From contig NZ_AP017297.1 in assembly GCF_001548375.1 (NCBI RefSeq), positions 1 to 64,000 on the forward strand: 64,000 nucleotides of DNA. Reading direction: 5' to 3'. The position numbers were made by a program, and so were the translations under genes. Shown here in pieces: positions 15,349 through 25,140 of this stretch. The notes under the pieces were generated by a model. That model made no database searches. It was not told the DNA's origin and saw only the letters and a list, made by a program, of their open reading frames with translations. The DNA is from Nostoc sp. NIES-3756. GTDB taxonomy: Bacteria > Cyanobacteriota > Cyanobacteriia > Cyanobacteriales > Nostocaceae. The first letter of the stretch is position 1, and each line of letters begins with the position of its first letter.

Positions 15349-17499
15349 ATGGCAAAAGCCAAAACAAACAAAGCATTACAACCTACCCTAGAGCCATTAG
15401 ACCCGCTAGGACAAAGGTTTATAAAATACTTCCATCACGGCTGGGGATTCATCTATGCCCCCACTCCGAAAAGTGGTGAACGCCCACAGTGGCAGACAGA
15501 AAACCGTTACCCCTTACAGCCGCGCAACCTGTGGCAACAATACTTAAACTCCAATGTCTTACTAGGACTGCGATTTGCCAAAGAAACCAACTACCTAGTA
15601 ATAGACTTAGATACAAAAAGCCCCATACACCCATCAAACAGCCGAATAAATTACCTGCAACTACTAGCCAGCCTAGAAGAAATCGGCTTATGCCGACCAA
15701 TACCCATTCAATCAAGCGATAGTGGTGGACTGCACATATATTATTTCTTGGAAGAAAAACAACATTCTTACACCCTAGCCTGTGCAATCTACCAGACTCT
15801 ACAAGCAGCAGGGTTCAAAATCAAAGGAGGAGAACTAGAGATATTCCCAAACTGTAAAGTGTACAGCAAAGGTGGCCCCAGTAACTTTAACGCCCATCGC
15901 TTACCCTTACAGACAGGCTCCTATGTACTTGATGATTGCCTAGAGCCGTGGTCAGACGACATTGAAGACTTTCTCAACGCCGCCGACTGGTCAGCCGCCG
16001 GGCAAGACTACCAAGCATTAGCGCAAGCACTAGCCCAAGCCAGTAGCAACAAAATCGTAAAATTCCCCTACTGTCAACGCAGTGCAGGCGACCAATGGAA
16101 GCACGACCTAGAACAACGCATATTTGAGGGATGGACAAGACACGGACAGACCAACGAACTGCTCAAAGACATAGCCTGTTACGGTATAGTCTTTCGCCAA
16201 TTAAGCGGACAGACATTAGTCGATTATATAGTGATAACAGCCTGCCAGTCTCCTGGTTACACAAACTGGTGTCGCCACCAACACGAAATCGAACAACGAG
16301 CCGAAGAATGGGCAAGATGCTGTGAAGGATTTTACACCCCCTACCCAAGCAGTCCGCAACGGGTAAACAGTTATAAAGAACAATTTGGCACAGTAGATGA
16401 GAATAAAATCATCAACCTGCACCCCAACGAACAACGTCAGCAAGAAACAATAGAACGCATCCGCTCGATTGTGGCACAGTTACAACAGACTGGGACATTT
16501 CCAGAACGGACAAGCGATCGCGCGTTGGCAATTATCGCCGCATCCAAAGCCCAGTATGGCAAAGGAGTAAGCCAGACAACCCTACACAAACCGATATACC
16601 TACCCCTATGGCATCCTGACCACCAAGAAAAAATCAGCACAAAGCAGCCTGTAAATGACCTTCTAGCAAGCAACACAGAGATTTTAACGACTCAACATTA
16701 CTCCCAAATAGCAGACCCCTGGTTAGAAGACCTACAGCCTGAAAATCAGATAGACAAAGGAATACAAGAACAATCTGACGAAATTTACACACCCCCCCCA
16801 TATATGAAGGTTTTGTACCTAAGTTCAGCTAAAGCGTTGCCGCCAGCAACGTCTTTAGCTGAACTTAATCAAATACAGCAATCTACTACCAGCTCTGATT
16901 TTTCAGATCACAGATGTAATTCTTTAGAAATCTCAAATCCAATTAATCATAAGCAAAACCAATACCATCTGTGGGCCAGCGAACCGTTTAATGACAATAA
17001 GCAAAACTTATCAACTCATGAAACAAGTGATTCTTTAGGCATTTCAGACAGCATAACTACCGCCGATAGCGACGTTACTAGCGTTTGTGAGAACACTTTG
17101 CAGGGTGAACACACCTTAGAAGCAGAACCATCTGTATCAGTTGTTATACCAACTACCACACAACCGAATGAAGGATGTGAAGATTCATTACCTGCTGTCG
17201 TAGGAGTGGATGATTCACCCCAACAACAAACCTTTAGCCCAGACGATTACCGTCAAGCAATCAGACTGAAACTTCAGGCTACTGCTCAAGCACGTCATTG
17301 GGTGAAATTATACTGCACTATAGAAAACTTATCTTTAATGCCCCAGGAGCGAATCAAGCTAGAACAGCTGGCCATACGCCTGCTGATGCTGGAGTCGCCA
17401 TCGCAGATTTTACAACAGGAAGCCCAGGAATGGCTTTCCAGTAACCCCACTCTTTCAGAGATAGCAGAACGTTTAAAACGAAGCAAATCAAGGATGTAA
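15349..17499 (+). CDS. Primase-polymerase (AEP)-like protein, candidate plasmid replication protein
   Basis: 716 aa from the ATG at 15349, preceded by GGAGAGAG; a GTG at 15307 would add 14 residues. The N-terminal 200 residues carry motifs of archaeo-eukaryotic primase/bifunctional primase-polymerase domains: a hydrophobic strand ending VIDLDTK (D-x-D, about 82-88) and SDSGGLHIYYFL (G-x-H-x-Y, about 121-132). A helical region follows (WTRHGQTNELLKDIA), then a long polar Ser/Thr/Gln linker. The C-terminal 90 residues are helical. Such proteins prime or initiate replication in plasmids and phages. Its isolation beside a long non-coding stretch suggests the plasmid Rep, which is inference. Confidence 0.65.
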   Translation: MAKAKTNKALQPTLEPLDPLGQRFIKYFHHGWGFIYAPTPKSGERPQWQTENRYPLQPRNLWQQYLNSNVLLGLRFAKETNYLVIDLDTKSPIHPSNSRINYLQLLASLEEIGLCRPIPIQSSDSGGLHIYYFLEEKQHSYTLACAIYQTLQAAGFKIKGGELEIFPNCKVYSKGGPSNFNAHRLPLQTGSYVLDDCLEPWSDDIEDFLNAADWSAAGQDYQALAQALAQASSNKIVKFPYCQRSAGDQWKHDLEQRIFEGWTRHGQTNELLKDIACYGIVFRQLSGQTLVDYIVITACQSPGYTNWCRHQHEIEQRAEEWARCCEGFYTPYPSSPQRVNSYKEQFGTVDENKIINLHPNEQRQQETIERIRSIVAQLQQTGTFPERTSDRALAIIAASKAQYGKGVSQTTLHKPIYLPLWHPDHQEKISTKQPVNDLLASNTEILTTQHYSQIADPWLEDLQPENQIDKGIQEQSDEIYTPPPYMKVLYLSSAKALPPATSLAELNQIQQSTTSSDFSDHRCNSLEISNPINHKQNQYHLWASEPFNDNKQNLSTHETSDSLGISDSITTADSDVTSVCENTLQGEHTLEAEPSVSVVIPTTTQPNEGCEDSLPAVVGVDDSPQQQTFSPDDYRQAIRLKLQATAQARHWVKLYCTIENLSLMPQERIKLEQLAIRLLMLESPSQILQQEAQEWLSSNPTLSEIAERLKRSKSRM

Positions 17500-17602
17500 A
17501 CGTATTGAGATGCTGATGCGAAGTTATTTCTATAGTGTGCTGCCTTAACTGCATGAGCCAGTTAGGCAAGCCGGACACTTACAAAGTGGAAAGCTAATTT
17601 CA

Positions 17603-17634
17603 ACACTAATCACGGATTGGTGTGTCTTTTTTTT
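17603..17634 (+). terminator. Rho-independent terminator of the primase-like gene
   Basis: ACACTAATC (17603-17611) pairs with GATTGGTGT (17615-17623), a 9-bp stem with one G-T pair and a 3-base loop. Eight Ts follow at 17627-17634. It lies about 100 bases past the stop of the plus-strand gene. Confidence 0.8.
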
Positions 17635-17688
17635 CTTTCATGCAACAAAGCCGATTGGAGATAGTCATTAATTTTTTTAATTGACGTA

Positions 17689-18396
17689 TTAAAGCAGATT
17701 CTTAATTACAACAAACCAAGGTTGTGAGGTATCGACTAAATGTCCTTGTGAGTCAACCTTGAGAGTTTTTTTGTAAACGGACTGTTTTACATTTCCACCG
17801 ATGACCTCAATCTCCTCTGGCGTTGTAGCGACAACAATATCACAATGAGAGCGATATTCCGAATCTCTTGTAGCATCGTATTCTACTTTACCTCTATCTT
17901 CCCCACTTGAAAAACAGACTAAATCCCCAACTTGAGGCGCAACTTCATTGAGTCTATAACCCTTTAATGCTCCATCAGGATCATTATTTTCTCGCTTGCG
18001 GATGGCATCTTGAATATAGACAGAATGACGGGAAGAATACTTAAACTTATCGCCTGCTCCCGCTTTTTTCATCACCCAAGATACAAAAGCTGCTGACCAA
18101 CGGTAATCGTCTCGACCATCTCTGTCAGTCCGACCTACGCCTTCCCGCCAATAATCTCCGACCCTTTGCCAAAAGCCTTCTTCGTGTTCTTTCTTTTCAC
18201 CCCGCTTAAAAAACTCCCATTCTTTCTGTGCAATTTCCTTTACTCTTTGTTTGAAGCTTGTTATTTCAGTTGGCTGATCTATTTCCACAGGAGGTTTTTC
18301 GGGGAATGTACACTTCCCTGTAATAGGATTAAATTTGCCGCCCCTTCTTACACACTCTTTTTCATCCATTTTTTTATCTCTCGAATCTGGATTCAT
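17689..18396 (-). CDS. DUF2272-type (NlpC/P60-like) protein
   Basis: 235 aa, no obvious signal peptide. Residues about 95-235 carry the DUF2272 pattern: YRWSAAFVSWVMKKAG, SSRHSVYIQDAI, PQVGDLVCF, SHCDIVV and VIGGNVKQSV. DUF2272 is related to CHAP/NlpC-P60 folds that process cell-wall peptides; whether this copy is catalytic is unclear, as the usual nucleophile place is occupied by WSAAF. The N-terminus has two cysteines (ECVRRGGKFNPITGKC). It is the last gene after the WD40-STAND gene, 15 bp away, so it may be the effector of that module. Confidence 0.65.
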   Translation of the reverse strand: MNPDSRDKKMDEKECVRRGGKFNPITGKCTFPEKPPVEIDQPTEITSFKQRVKEIAQKEWEFFKRGEKKEHEEGFWQRVGDYWREGVGRTDRDGRDDYRWSAAFVSWVMKKAGAGDKFKYSSRHSVYIQDAIRKRENNDPDGALKGYRLNEVAPQVGDLVCFSSGEDRGKVEYDATRDSEYRSHCDIVVATTPEEIEVIGGNVKQSVYKKTLKVDSQGHLVDTSQPWFVVIKNLL

Positions 18397-18411
18397 ATCC
18401 TAAATTTTTTC

Positions 18412-21400
18412 TTAGTTACAAAGGCTGCGATCGCTTGCTTTTACGTACTGATTATTTTTAAGGTAATTTTTTAACCATTGGCATGATACCACTTTCAGTT
18501 GAGACAGATTATCATCTAATAACTTCTTAATAGTTACGGTTGAATCTTTATTACAAATAGCAATTGTCTTTCCATTGAGGCTGAAACTCGCACTTATAAC
18601 ACCTCTTGAATGGCCATCAAAAGTTTGTAGGAGTTGACCATCTGTACTCCAGAGTTTAACGGTATTGTCAAAACTAGCAGTAACAATACTTTTACCATCA
18701 GGACTAAAACTTACACTAAAAACTTCTTGTGTATGACCGTTGAAAGTGTGGAGGAGTTGACCATCTGTAGTCCAAAGTTTGGCAGTACCGTCTCTACTAG
18801 CAGTAGCAAATGTCTTTCCATCAGGACTGAAGCTGACGCTATATATAGGAAAGAAATGACTTTTGAAAGTGCGGAGGAGTTGACCATCTGTAGTCCAAAG
18901 TTTGGCAGTATTGTCAGCACTAGCAGTGACAATTGTTTTATTGTCTGGACTAAAGCTCACATCCCAAACTTCATCAGTGTGTCCTTTTAAGATTAGAAAA
19001 GTTTTGCTCTTTAAATTCCAAACTTTTACCGTATTGTTTTTATTAGCGATGGCAATTATGTTACCATCAAAACTCAAATCTACACTATTGACTCCATTCT
19101 TTGCTCCTGAGAGAGTTTGAAGTAACTGACCTTCAAGATTCCAAAGTTTGACAGTACCATCCCAGCTAGCAGTAGCAATTGTCTTGCCGTCACGACTAAA
19201 CCTTATCTTATAAACGCGATCTTCATGCCCTTTTAGAGTATGTAATAACTTACCGTTTATACTCCAGAGTTTGGCAGTATTGTCATCACTAGCAGTAGCA
19301 ATCATATTTCCATTGGGACTAAAATTTGCATGAAAGACCCACCCTTTATGCCCTTTTAATAAAGTGAATATGTCTTTATCTGTACTCCAAAGTCTAGCAG
19401 TAGCGTCAGCACTAGCAGTAGCGATTATTGCGTCATCAGGGCTGAAACTTACACCGTGTACAGCCTGAGAATGGCCGTTGAAAGTTTGAAGTAATTCACC
19501 TTCTGTAGTCCAAAGTTTAATAGTATGGTCTCCACTAACCGTGGCAATTTTTCCTCCATCATGGCTGAAACTGACATTCCAGATCCAATCCTTATGGCCG
19601 ATGAAGGTTTTGAGTAACTGACCGTCTGTAGTCCAAAGTTTAACAGTTCCATCCATACCAGCAGTAGCAATCGTTTTCCTATCAGGGCTAAAACTTATGC
19701 TCAACAACCTTTTTTTATGACCCTTGAAAGTTTGGAGTAATTGACCATCTGTAGTCCAAAGTTTAGCAGTACCATCACCACTAGCAGTAGCAATTGTTTT
19801 ACCATCAGAACTGAAGCTTATACTGTACACCCAATCACTATGGCCGATGAAGGTTTTGAGTAACTGACCGTCTGTAGTCCAGAGTTTAGCAGTACCATCT
19901 CTATTAGCTGTGGCAATCTTCTTTCCATCAGGGCTGAAACTTACACCGTGTACAGCCTGAGAATCGCTGTTTAAAGTTTTAAGTAATTCACCTTCTGTAG
20001 TCCAAAGTTTAGCAGTACCGTCTCTACTAGCAGTAGCAATTGTCTTGTCATCAGGGCTGAAGCTAATACCGTACACCCAATTGTTATGACCCTCTAAAGT
20101 TTTAAGTAACTGACCATCTGTAGTCCAAAGTTTAACAGTACGGTCTCTACTAGCAGTGGCAATTTTCTTTCCATTATGGCTGAAACTGACATTTAAAACA
20201 TCACCCGTATGTCCTTCTAATCGGTTGCGCTCTTGTACTTTGTAGAGTATCTGCTTTAGCTGTTCTACAGTCTGATTTTTGATATCAACTGGTACTTCAA
20301 TTTTGAGTAATTGATTTGCCTTTAAACTTGCAATCAATGCTTCTAGCTGATGATTTGAACCCCAAGATAATTGAGATGCTGCATTTAGCGCACTTATTTC
20401 TGCTAATTGTATTTGCTCCTCAGCTTTTTTAACGCTATTGTCTGCTAATATCACTACTGTTGCTGTCACAAACAAAATAATAACCAGTACAGCAATTCCA
20501 GAACGAATTATTCGCTGTGCTTTACGTTGCGCCCTAATCAATGTCTGATTAGCTTCACTTAATATCCAACTCGCCTCTTTCTCTGCCTCTAAAGCAGTTT
20601 GAGCTTCTCGCTTTTCTAACTCAAGACTTGCTGTTAAGAATTGATAATCTAAATTGCTCAAGCTTTTATCCGCAGCCCACGCCTGTGCTTCCCGTAACGC
20701 CTGACCCCTCAACAGCCGTGATTCATCCTGGCAATGAGAAGCTAACCATGCCGTAAACATCTCGGAATAAGGCCGCAAATCTGCTAATGTCTTATGCACC
20801 CACTTTTGGTCAAATACATCTGCGTAAATGCGATTATAAATTTTCAAAGAGCTTTGTTGCTTGACAACTAACCCTGATAGCCGTAACTCCATTTGCTGAG
20901 AACTTCCATCAGCTAGAACTTCACCCCTTTGTAAGATTTGCTGGTAAAGACCCAACAACCGGGCAGCACGCTGTTCATTGTTTAAGAGTCGGTCTCGAAT
21001 TGTCCTTAAATGCTCTGGCTCATCCTGAGTTTCCCAGTTACCGATAATGTACTTTTGAACCAATTGTTGAATATTAGGGACTTTACTATCTACCTTTTTT
21101 GCAATCAGTTGGCATAACTTTTGAGTGAGAAAAGGTTGTCCGCCTGTCCACTTCAAAACCTCTTCTAACACACCTTCAGGGTTTTCTACTGTCTCTTCTA
21201 AACCCTTAACTAGAGATAATTTAGCTTCACTTAATGTAAATCCAGTAAGTTCAATAGCCCGACCAACATTAAACGGAGTACGTGTTTTATCCTGAATTAA
21301 GCTAGATGGGGTAGCTACTCCTAATAAACAAAAAGTAAGCCGCTCATATTCTGGTCTATCAACTCGCTGATTGTAACAAGTACGTATAAAGGTAAAAAAG

Positions 21401-21861
21401 TCATCTTTGAAGCTCACTTTGAGAATACTATCAATTTCATCAATAAAAATTACAATATTTTCTGAAAATTTAATTAATAATATATCTTCGATAAAACGAC
21501 TTATTCGCAATATAGGTGATAAATGTTCATGTCTGTGCCACCAGTCATACTCATTAACCTCCGTTAAAAGACTAAAACCTCTCCATAATTCAGATATAAA
21601 TCCTCCATACCACTTATCTGGAGTGGTAGAGTTGCCAAGTTTTCCTATATCAACAGATGCACATTTTACTCCTTCCCTACTTAATGTTTTCATTGCTTGT
21701 ACCCGCAAGCTAGATTTGCCCATTTGGCGTGAGTTCAGCACATAGCAAAACTCTCTATTTTTTAATCCCTCATAAATATCTTGATCTGCTTGCCGTTCTA
21801 CATAAGTAGGATGTCCATACCTTAAACTACCGCCGACTTGATAATAGTTATGTGCTGCCAT
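18412..21861 (-). CDS. STAND-type AAA ATPase with transmembrane helix and 14 WD40 repeats
   Basis: 1149 aa. The N-terminal AAA-like NTPase domain has NSRQMGKSS (Walker A type, about 43-51) and FIDEID (Walker B, about 137-142), as in the AAA_35 family common in cyanobacteria. A winged region and a coiled coil (EKREAQTALEAEKEAS) lead to one transmembrane helix (GIAVLVIILFVTATVVIL, about 450). Fourteen WD40 repeats follow (about residues 520-1110), each with SFSPDGKTIATAS.DGT.KLW, enough for two seven-bladed propellers. Their near identity gives about 123-bp repeats in the DNA. STAND proteins sense a ligand with the repeats and signal through the NTPase. It forms an operon with an AAA protein upstream and DUF2272 downstream. 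Confidence 0.85.
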   Translation of the reverse strand: MAAHNYYQVGGSLRYGHPTYVERQADQDIYEGLKNREFCYVLNSRQMGKSSLRVQAMKTLSREGVKCASVDIGKLGNSTTPDKWYGGFISELWRGFSLLTEVNEYDWWHRHEHLSPILRISRFIEDILLIKFSENIVIFIDEIDSILKVSFKDDFFTFIRTCYNQRVDRPEYERLTFCLLGVATPSSLIQDKTRTPFNVGRAIELTGFTLSEAKLSLVKGLEETVENPEGVLEEVLKWTGGQPFLTQKLCQLIAKKVDSKVPNIQQLVQKYIIGNWETQDEPEHLRTIRDRLLNNEQRAARLLGLYQQILQRGEVLADGSSQQMELRLSGLVVKQQSSLKIYNRIYADVFDQKWVHKTLADLRPYSEMFTAWLASHCQDESRLLRGQALREAQAWAADKSLSNLDYQFLTASLELEKREAQTALEAEKEASWILSEANQTLIRAQRKAQRIIRSGIAVLVIILFVTATVVILADNSVKKAEEQIQLAEISALNAASQLSWGSNHQLEALIASLKANQLLKIEVPVDIKNQTVEQLKQILYKVQERNRLEGHTGDVLNVSFSHNGKKIATASRDRTVKLWTTDGQLLKTLEGHNNWVYGISFSPDDKTIATASRDGTAKLWTTEGELLKTLNSDSQAVHGVSFSPDGKKIATANRDGTAKLWTTDGQLLKTFIGHSDWVYSISFSSDGKTIATASGDGTAKLWTTDGQLLQTFKGHKKRLLSISFSPDRKTIATAGMDGTVKLWTTDGQLLKTFIGHKDWIWNVSFSHDGGKIATVSGDHTIKLWTTEGELLQTFNGHSQAVHGVSFSPDDAIIATASADATARLWSTDKDIFTLLKGHKGWVFHANFSPNGNMIATASDDNTAKLWSINGKLLHTLKGHEDRVYKIRFSRDGKTIATASWDGTVKLWNLEGQLLQTLSGAKNGVNSVDLSFDGNIIAIANKNNTVKVWNLKSKTFLILKGHTDEVWDVSFSPDNKTIVTASADNTAKLWTTDGQLLRTFKSHFFPIYSVSFSPDGKTFATASRDGTAKLWTTDGQLLHTFNGHTQEVFSVSFSPDGKSIVTASFDNTVKLWSTDGQLLQTFDGHSRGVISASFSLNGKTIAICNKDSTVTIKKLLDDNLSQLKVVSCQWLKNYLKNNQYVKASDRSLCN

Positions 21862-21884
21862 TTTTTAAGCTAAATTACCTAAAT

Positions 21885-23234
21885 TCAAGTTTCTAACCGC
21901 TCTCGAAAATACAGTTTATATAACTCACATCTGGGAATTACTTGATTGTCATGCCATTTAATCAATCCCATACTGTGCAGTTTGTACCCCTGGATTACAC
22001 CTAACTGAACTGGTTCGTTCGTTGTAATTACCTGTTTAAATGCTGCTGCTAAGTCTGGCTGGTCTCTAAGAGTTACTAGAAGTGGACGCAGATGTCGTCC
22101 ATATATTCCAGCATCTGTAGAAGCACTTTGTAAAAATTTCTCTACTGTTACCTCTGGGTGAGCAGCAAAATAAAATAGTGCCGACTGTACTAAACAAGGG
22201 TGTCCTCCAACCATTGCCATTAATTGCTGGGCTTGATTTCCATACCAATCTAATCGGTGCTTCTGCACCAACTCTTCTACTTGTGCTTGAGTAAATTCCT
22301 CCAATTCCACTGGTAGCCCAACATTGAAGGGTGATTGATTAATGTCTAGTCGCCCATAGTCTTCAGTACAGTGGACTACCACTAATCTTAGTTGCTCCCA
22401 AATTTCAAGGTTATTGGCTTCTTCGTGCCAACTTCGTAGTAAATAAAAAAAGTCTTGAGTAACTTCAGGGTGCTGAAAAACACGGTCTATCCCATCTAAC
22501 CCTAAAACTAAAGGATTGTCTTCTTGTTTCAGTAACACTTCAAAATATTTAGTGCAACTGGTCATGCTGCCTCTATCTTCATTCCAGTAATCATTTAATT
22601 GGTGTGAGGACTGCAACTTATCACTAATGTAAGTACAGAACCAGCGTAAAAACTTGTCCAAATCACTAAACTTTGCCTCTTCTACTTGCAGCAAGTTTAA
22701 TCGAACTCGGCGATAGCCTTGCTTACCTGCATAGGCAAGAATCCTATCCAGTAGTGAAGTTTTACCCATTTGTCTGGCGGCTTTTATACGAATTAATGCT
22801 CCTGGTTGCGTAATTGCTTGATAACAGTCCGATTCAATTGGTGGACGCTCAATATAAAAACAAGAGTTTAAAGGGACTGGAGCCTCATAGTTAAATAGGT
22901 TGGTATCAGTGGAGGCTGTAGCTTGTGAGTTAATAAGCCATTCAGGATGTTTGGTATGGCGCAGCCACTCTAGCAGTTTTCCAAACTTGCCTGGCCCTTG
23001 GTTACGAGGATCAAGTTCAGGACAACCGCTAATTCCACCAAGCTTCTCATAAACCTTGGTCATGTGCTTTTTATAAACTTCAAGGCTTGTCTCTATAAGC
23101 TCACATATTTCTCTATCATTCTTACGCCAATTTTCAGAAGCAAATCGAGTCAAGAAAACCTCTCTCGGCTTTCCATCAAGTTCATAACTATCGGCAATAT
23201 ATTCTAGAAAAATTTGCCAATTTTTTAGTTTCAT
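21885..23234 (-). CDS. AAA-like (AAA_35) ATPase with N-terminal helical/HTH-like domain
   Basis: 449 aa. The N-terminal 90 residues (FLEYIADSYELDGKPREVFL, then SLEVYKKHMTKVYEKLG) look like a helix-turn-helix-type adaptor of the kind seen in cyanobacterial conflict-system proteins. The NTPase domain has AARQMGKTSLL (about 150-162), LGLDGIDR (about 245) and SPFNVGLPVELEEFT, which parallels TPFNVGRAIELTGFT in the next gene. The two NTPases are therefore relatives. It is the first gene of the three-gene operon, 23 bp from the STAND-WD40 gene. A signalling or defence role is inferred from comparable operons, not demonstrated. Confidence 0.75.
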   Translation of the reverse strand: MKLKNWQIFLEYIADSYELDGKPREVFLTRFASENWRKNDREICELIETSLEVYKKHMTKVYEKLGGISGCPELDPRNQGPGKFGKLLEWLRHTKHPEWLINSQATASTDTNLFNYEAPVPLNSCFYIERPPIESDCYQAITQPGALIRIKAARQMGKTSLLDRILAYAGKQGYRRVRLNLLQVEEAKFSDLDKFLRWFCTYISDKLQSSHQLNDYWNEDRGSMTSCTKYFEVLLKQEDNPLVLGLDGIDRVFQHPEVTQDFFYLLRSWHEEANNLEIWEQLRLVVVHCTEDYGRLDINQSPFNVGLPVELEEFTQAQVEELVQKHRLDWYGNQAQQLMAMVGGHPCLVQSALFYFAAHPEVTVEKFLQSASTDAGIYGRHLRPLLVTLRDQPDLAAAFKQVITTNEPVQLGVIQGYKLHSMGLIKWHDNQVIPRCELYKLYFRERLET

Positions 23235-23605
23235 AGATGGTATTTATTATACGTAAATTAATCTTTTTATAGGAATTATATTTCTCTTTGAAAAAGATTA
23301 TTTAGAAAATATCAATATTATACATCTATAGTTTGAATATAGATGGGAAATGAGTTTAATCCTTAAATAACTTACTACAAAAATTAAATATTTTAAATAG
23401 TTATATTTATTTCCACTTGTATCCATATAGTAGAAACCTGATGAACTTAAATTTCTATAATCAATTCTACTTTATATGGGACTGACATGACTAATCAATA
23501 CTATTAGGATAAAAAACATAGCAATCAATGCTATAGACTCCTAAATCTATAAAGTTAGGCTGTCGATAAATAAAGAGCAATTACTCTTATTTTAAGGAGT
23601 TGTCT
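23235..23605. other. AT-rich intergenic region between divergent genes
   Basis: No gene is visible. It separates the leftward AAA-STAND operon from the rightward secreted protein, so it should carry both promoters. A short inverted repeat ATAGCA/TGCTAT lies at about 23518-23534 ahead of the rightward gene. No confident promoter boxes can be assigned. Confidence 0.35.
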
Positions 23606-23983
23606 ATGTTCATAAAAATGATTTCTGTATTCAGCGTGGTGACAATTGGTATTTTATCCACACAGTTTCCATCTCATGCTGAAGTGCAAACATCAATAGG
23701 TAGAGCGAGAAGTAACTGTCCAGCTATTTCACACGATAAAAATCAAGAAACTGTAGATAGCATAATCAACAGTCCATTTGCTAAAAAACTTCAGAGTAAT
23801 GTTAATAAACCTGGAGATAACACACAAGAAATCCGTTTTCCCATTAAAAAAATTTGGTGGTGTGTTAAATGCGAATCTGGTGTTAGGAGAAGTGTGAAAG
23901 CATATACAGAAGTAGATGCAGGACTCGCAGTGTGTGGTGTTCAAAACTTGACTGTGAGGAGAGGTAAATGTCCAGAACTCTAA
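23606..23983 (+). CDS. Small secreted cysteine-containing protein
   Basis: 125 aa from the ATG at 23606, chosen because AAGGAG sits six bases upstream; a TTG two codons earlier is less likely. A signal peptide is clear: MFIKMISVFSVVTIGILSTQ followed by a likely cleavage after SHA. The mature part has five cysteines (one near its N-terminus, then WWCVKCES, AVCGV and a final GKC), suggesting a disulfide-bonded exported protein. No known family is recognised. It stands alone between the STAND operon and a repeat element. Confidence 0.65.
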   Translation: MFIKMISVFSVVTIGILSTQFPSHAEVQTSIGRARSNCPAISHDKNQETVDSIINSPFAKKLQSNVNKPGDNTQEIRFPIKKIWWCVKCESGVRRSVKAYTEVDAGLAVCGVQNLTVRRGKCPEL

Positions 23984-24082
23984 TTTAGTTTAGTGTGTAG
24001 GTTGGACTAATACTCTTGTTACCCAAAACTAAGTTTTTGCTTCAGCCTACTTATTGTCTTTATAGCATAGAGCCGATATCCC

Positions 24083-24214
24083 GATACTGTTGGCGAACGT
24101 ACTACATATTTGTAAATCTAAGTATTACGTAAACTCAAATCTTCAATCTGTCGTTACGGTTTTTAGTTGTAATACTTTTGTTTATGCGTTTGTAACACTT
24201 TCGCCAACAGTATC
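24083..24214. mobile_element. MITE-like element with 15-bp perfect terminal inverted repeats
   Basis: GATACTGTTGGCGAA (24083-24097) and its exact reverse complement (24200-24214) bound a 132-bp segment without a gene. A further TTCGCCAACAGT lies at 24237-24248 and another at 2861-2872. The size and ends suit a non-autonomous miniature transposon or a solo insertion-sequence remnant. A clear target-site duplication was not identified. Confidence 0.5.
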
Positions 24215-24420
24215 AGATACGCGGCGGCCACCCCACTTCGCCAACAGTGTTGGACACTCGGCTGTAACCCTACCCCTCTGCTTGGCACTATGCAAAGTTT
24301 GTATGGAGTAGCACTAGCATCCTGTATAAAAACAATAGAGTGATAACTGCTCAATCAGCCAATCTATGTACACAGATTGGAATCTGTTCTCTAACGTACC
24401 AATATAAACATAAATCTGCA

Positions 24421-24612
24421 ATGACTCGTAACAGCGACAGCTTATTTACCTTTGAAAGTACAGCAGATTTTACAAACTTTAATAGCAAACATCTCTTGAA
24501 AGTTTGTATAGAGGATAGTCAATTAAAAAATTTTCTACCATATTTTTTTACCTTAATTTTAGAGAAAAAATTTAATAAAAAATTAATAAACCTAACTGAC
24601 CCCATTTTGTAA
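24421..24612 (+). CDS. Doubtful small ORF
   Basis: 63 aa from ATG 24421 (MTRNSDSLFTFESTADFTNF). It has no clear ribosome site and is AT-rich with a Lys/Phe-rich tail. No family is recognised and no neighbour supports it. It could be a degraded gene or chance. Confidence 0.2.
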   Translation: MTRNSDSLFTFESTADFTNFNSKHLLKVCIEDSQLKNFLPYFFTLILEKKFNKKLINLTDPIL

Positions 24613-25140
24613 AAACGAGAGCATAGATTTGTTTGGATAGGCATAACTATTTAACAACCAGTTAGCAATTATGACTAAAATTAGATTTTTTCAAATTTTA
24701 GTCCGAAAAAAGATATTTATGTCCCAAAACTGGACATTTACGCAATAAATCTGGTTTATTTATTGCAGAGTTCGGATAAAATAGATGAAAAGTGTACTAT
24801 TTGCCTCTATATAAGTCTGTAATAAAAGTAAATGAATAAAATTAAAGTAAAATTTATTTGTATAGAAAGAAAAATATAAAAGGCTTTTTTACATATTTAA
24901 AATATTTTGTCAACTATTATTAGTATTGAAAAAGGGATTTAAGCCGATTTTAGTAGTAAATAAATATATAGAAAATTAAAATAATTTTGCTAAGAATGTT
25001 TTGTGCTAAAGAGTTGTACTAGAGTTTTTTTTATTGTTCCTTTGCAGAATAATTAGGTTGGTTGGCAAAAAATACCTTATTCCTAACAGTAGAAATTTAT
25101 TAGGGCAAAGGACAGTTAAGCAAATTTATTACTCTTCCTT
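24613..25140. promoter_or_regulatory. AT-rich leader region of the T4SS operon
   Basis: About 530 bases with no gene, immediately upstream of the secretion operon, so the operon promoter should be here. GCAATAAAT (24742-24750) faces ATTTATTGC (24758-24766) across 7 bases, a perfect operator-like inverted repeat. The lack of any gene over this length suggests a long leader or regulatory region. Confidence 0.4.

Noticed and set aside
18430..20220. About 123-bp DNA repeats
   Set aside because: Fully explained as WD40 coding repeats of the STAND protein; not a separate repeat array or CRISPR.
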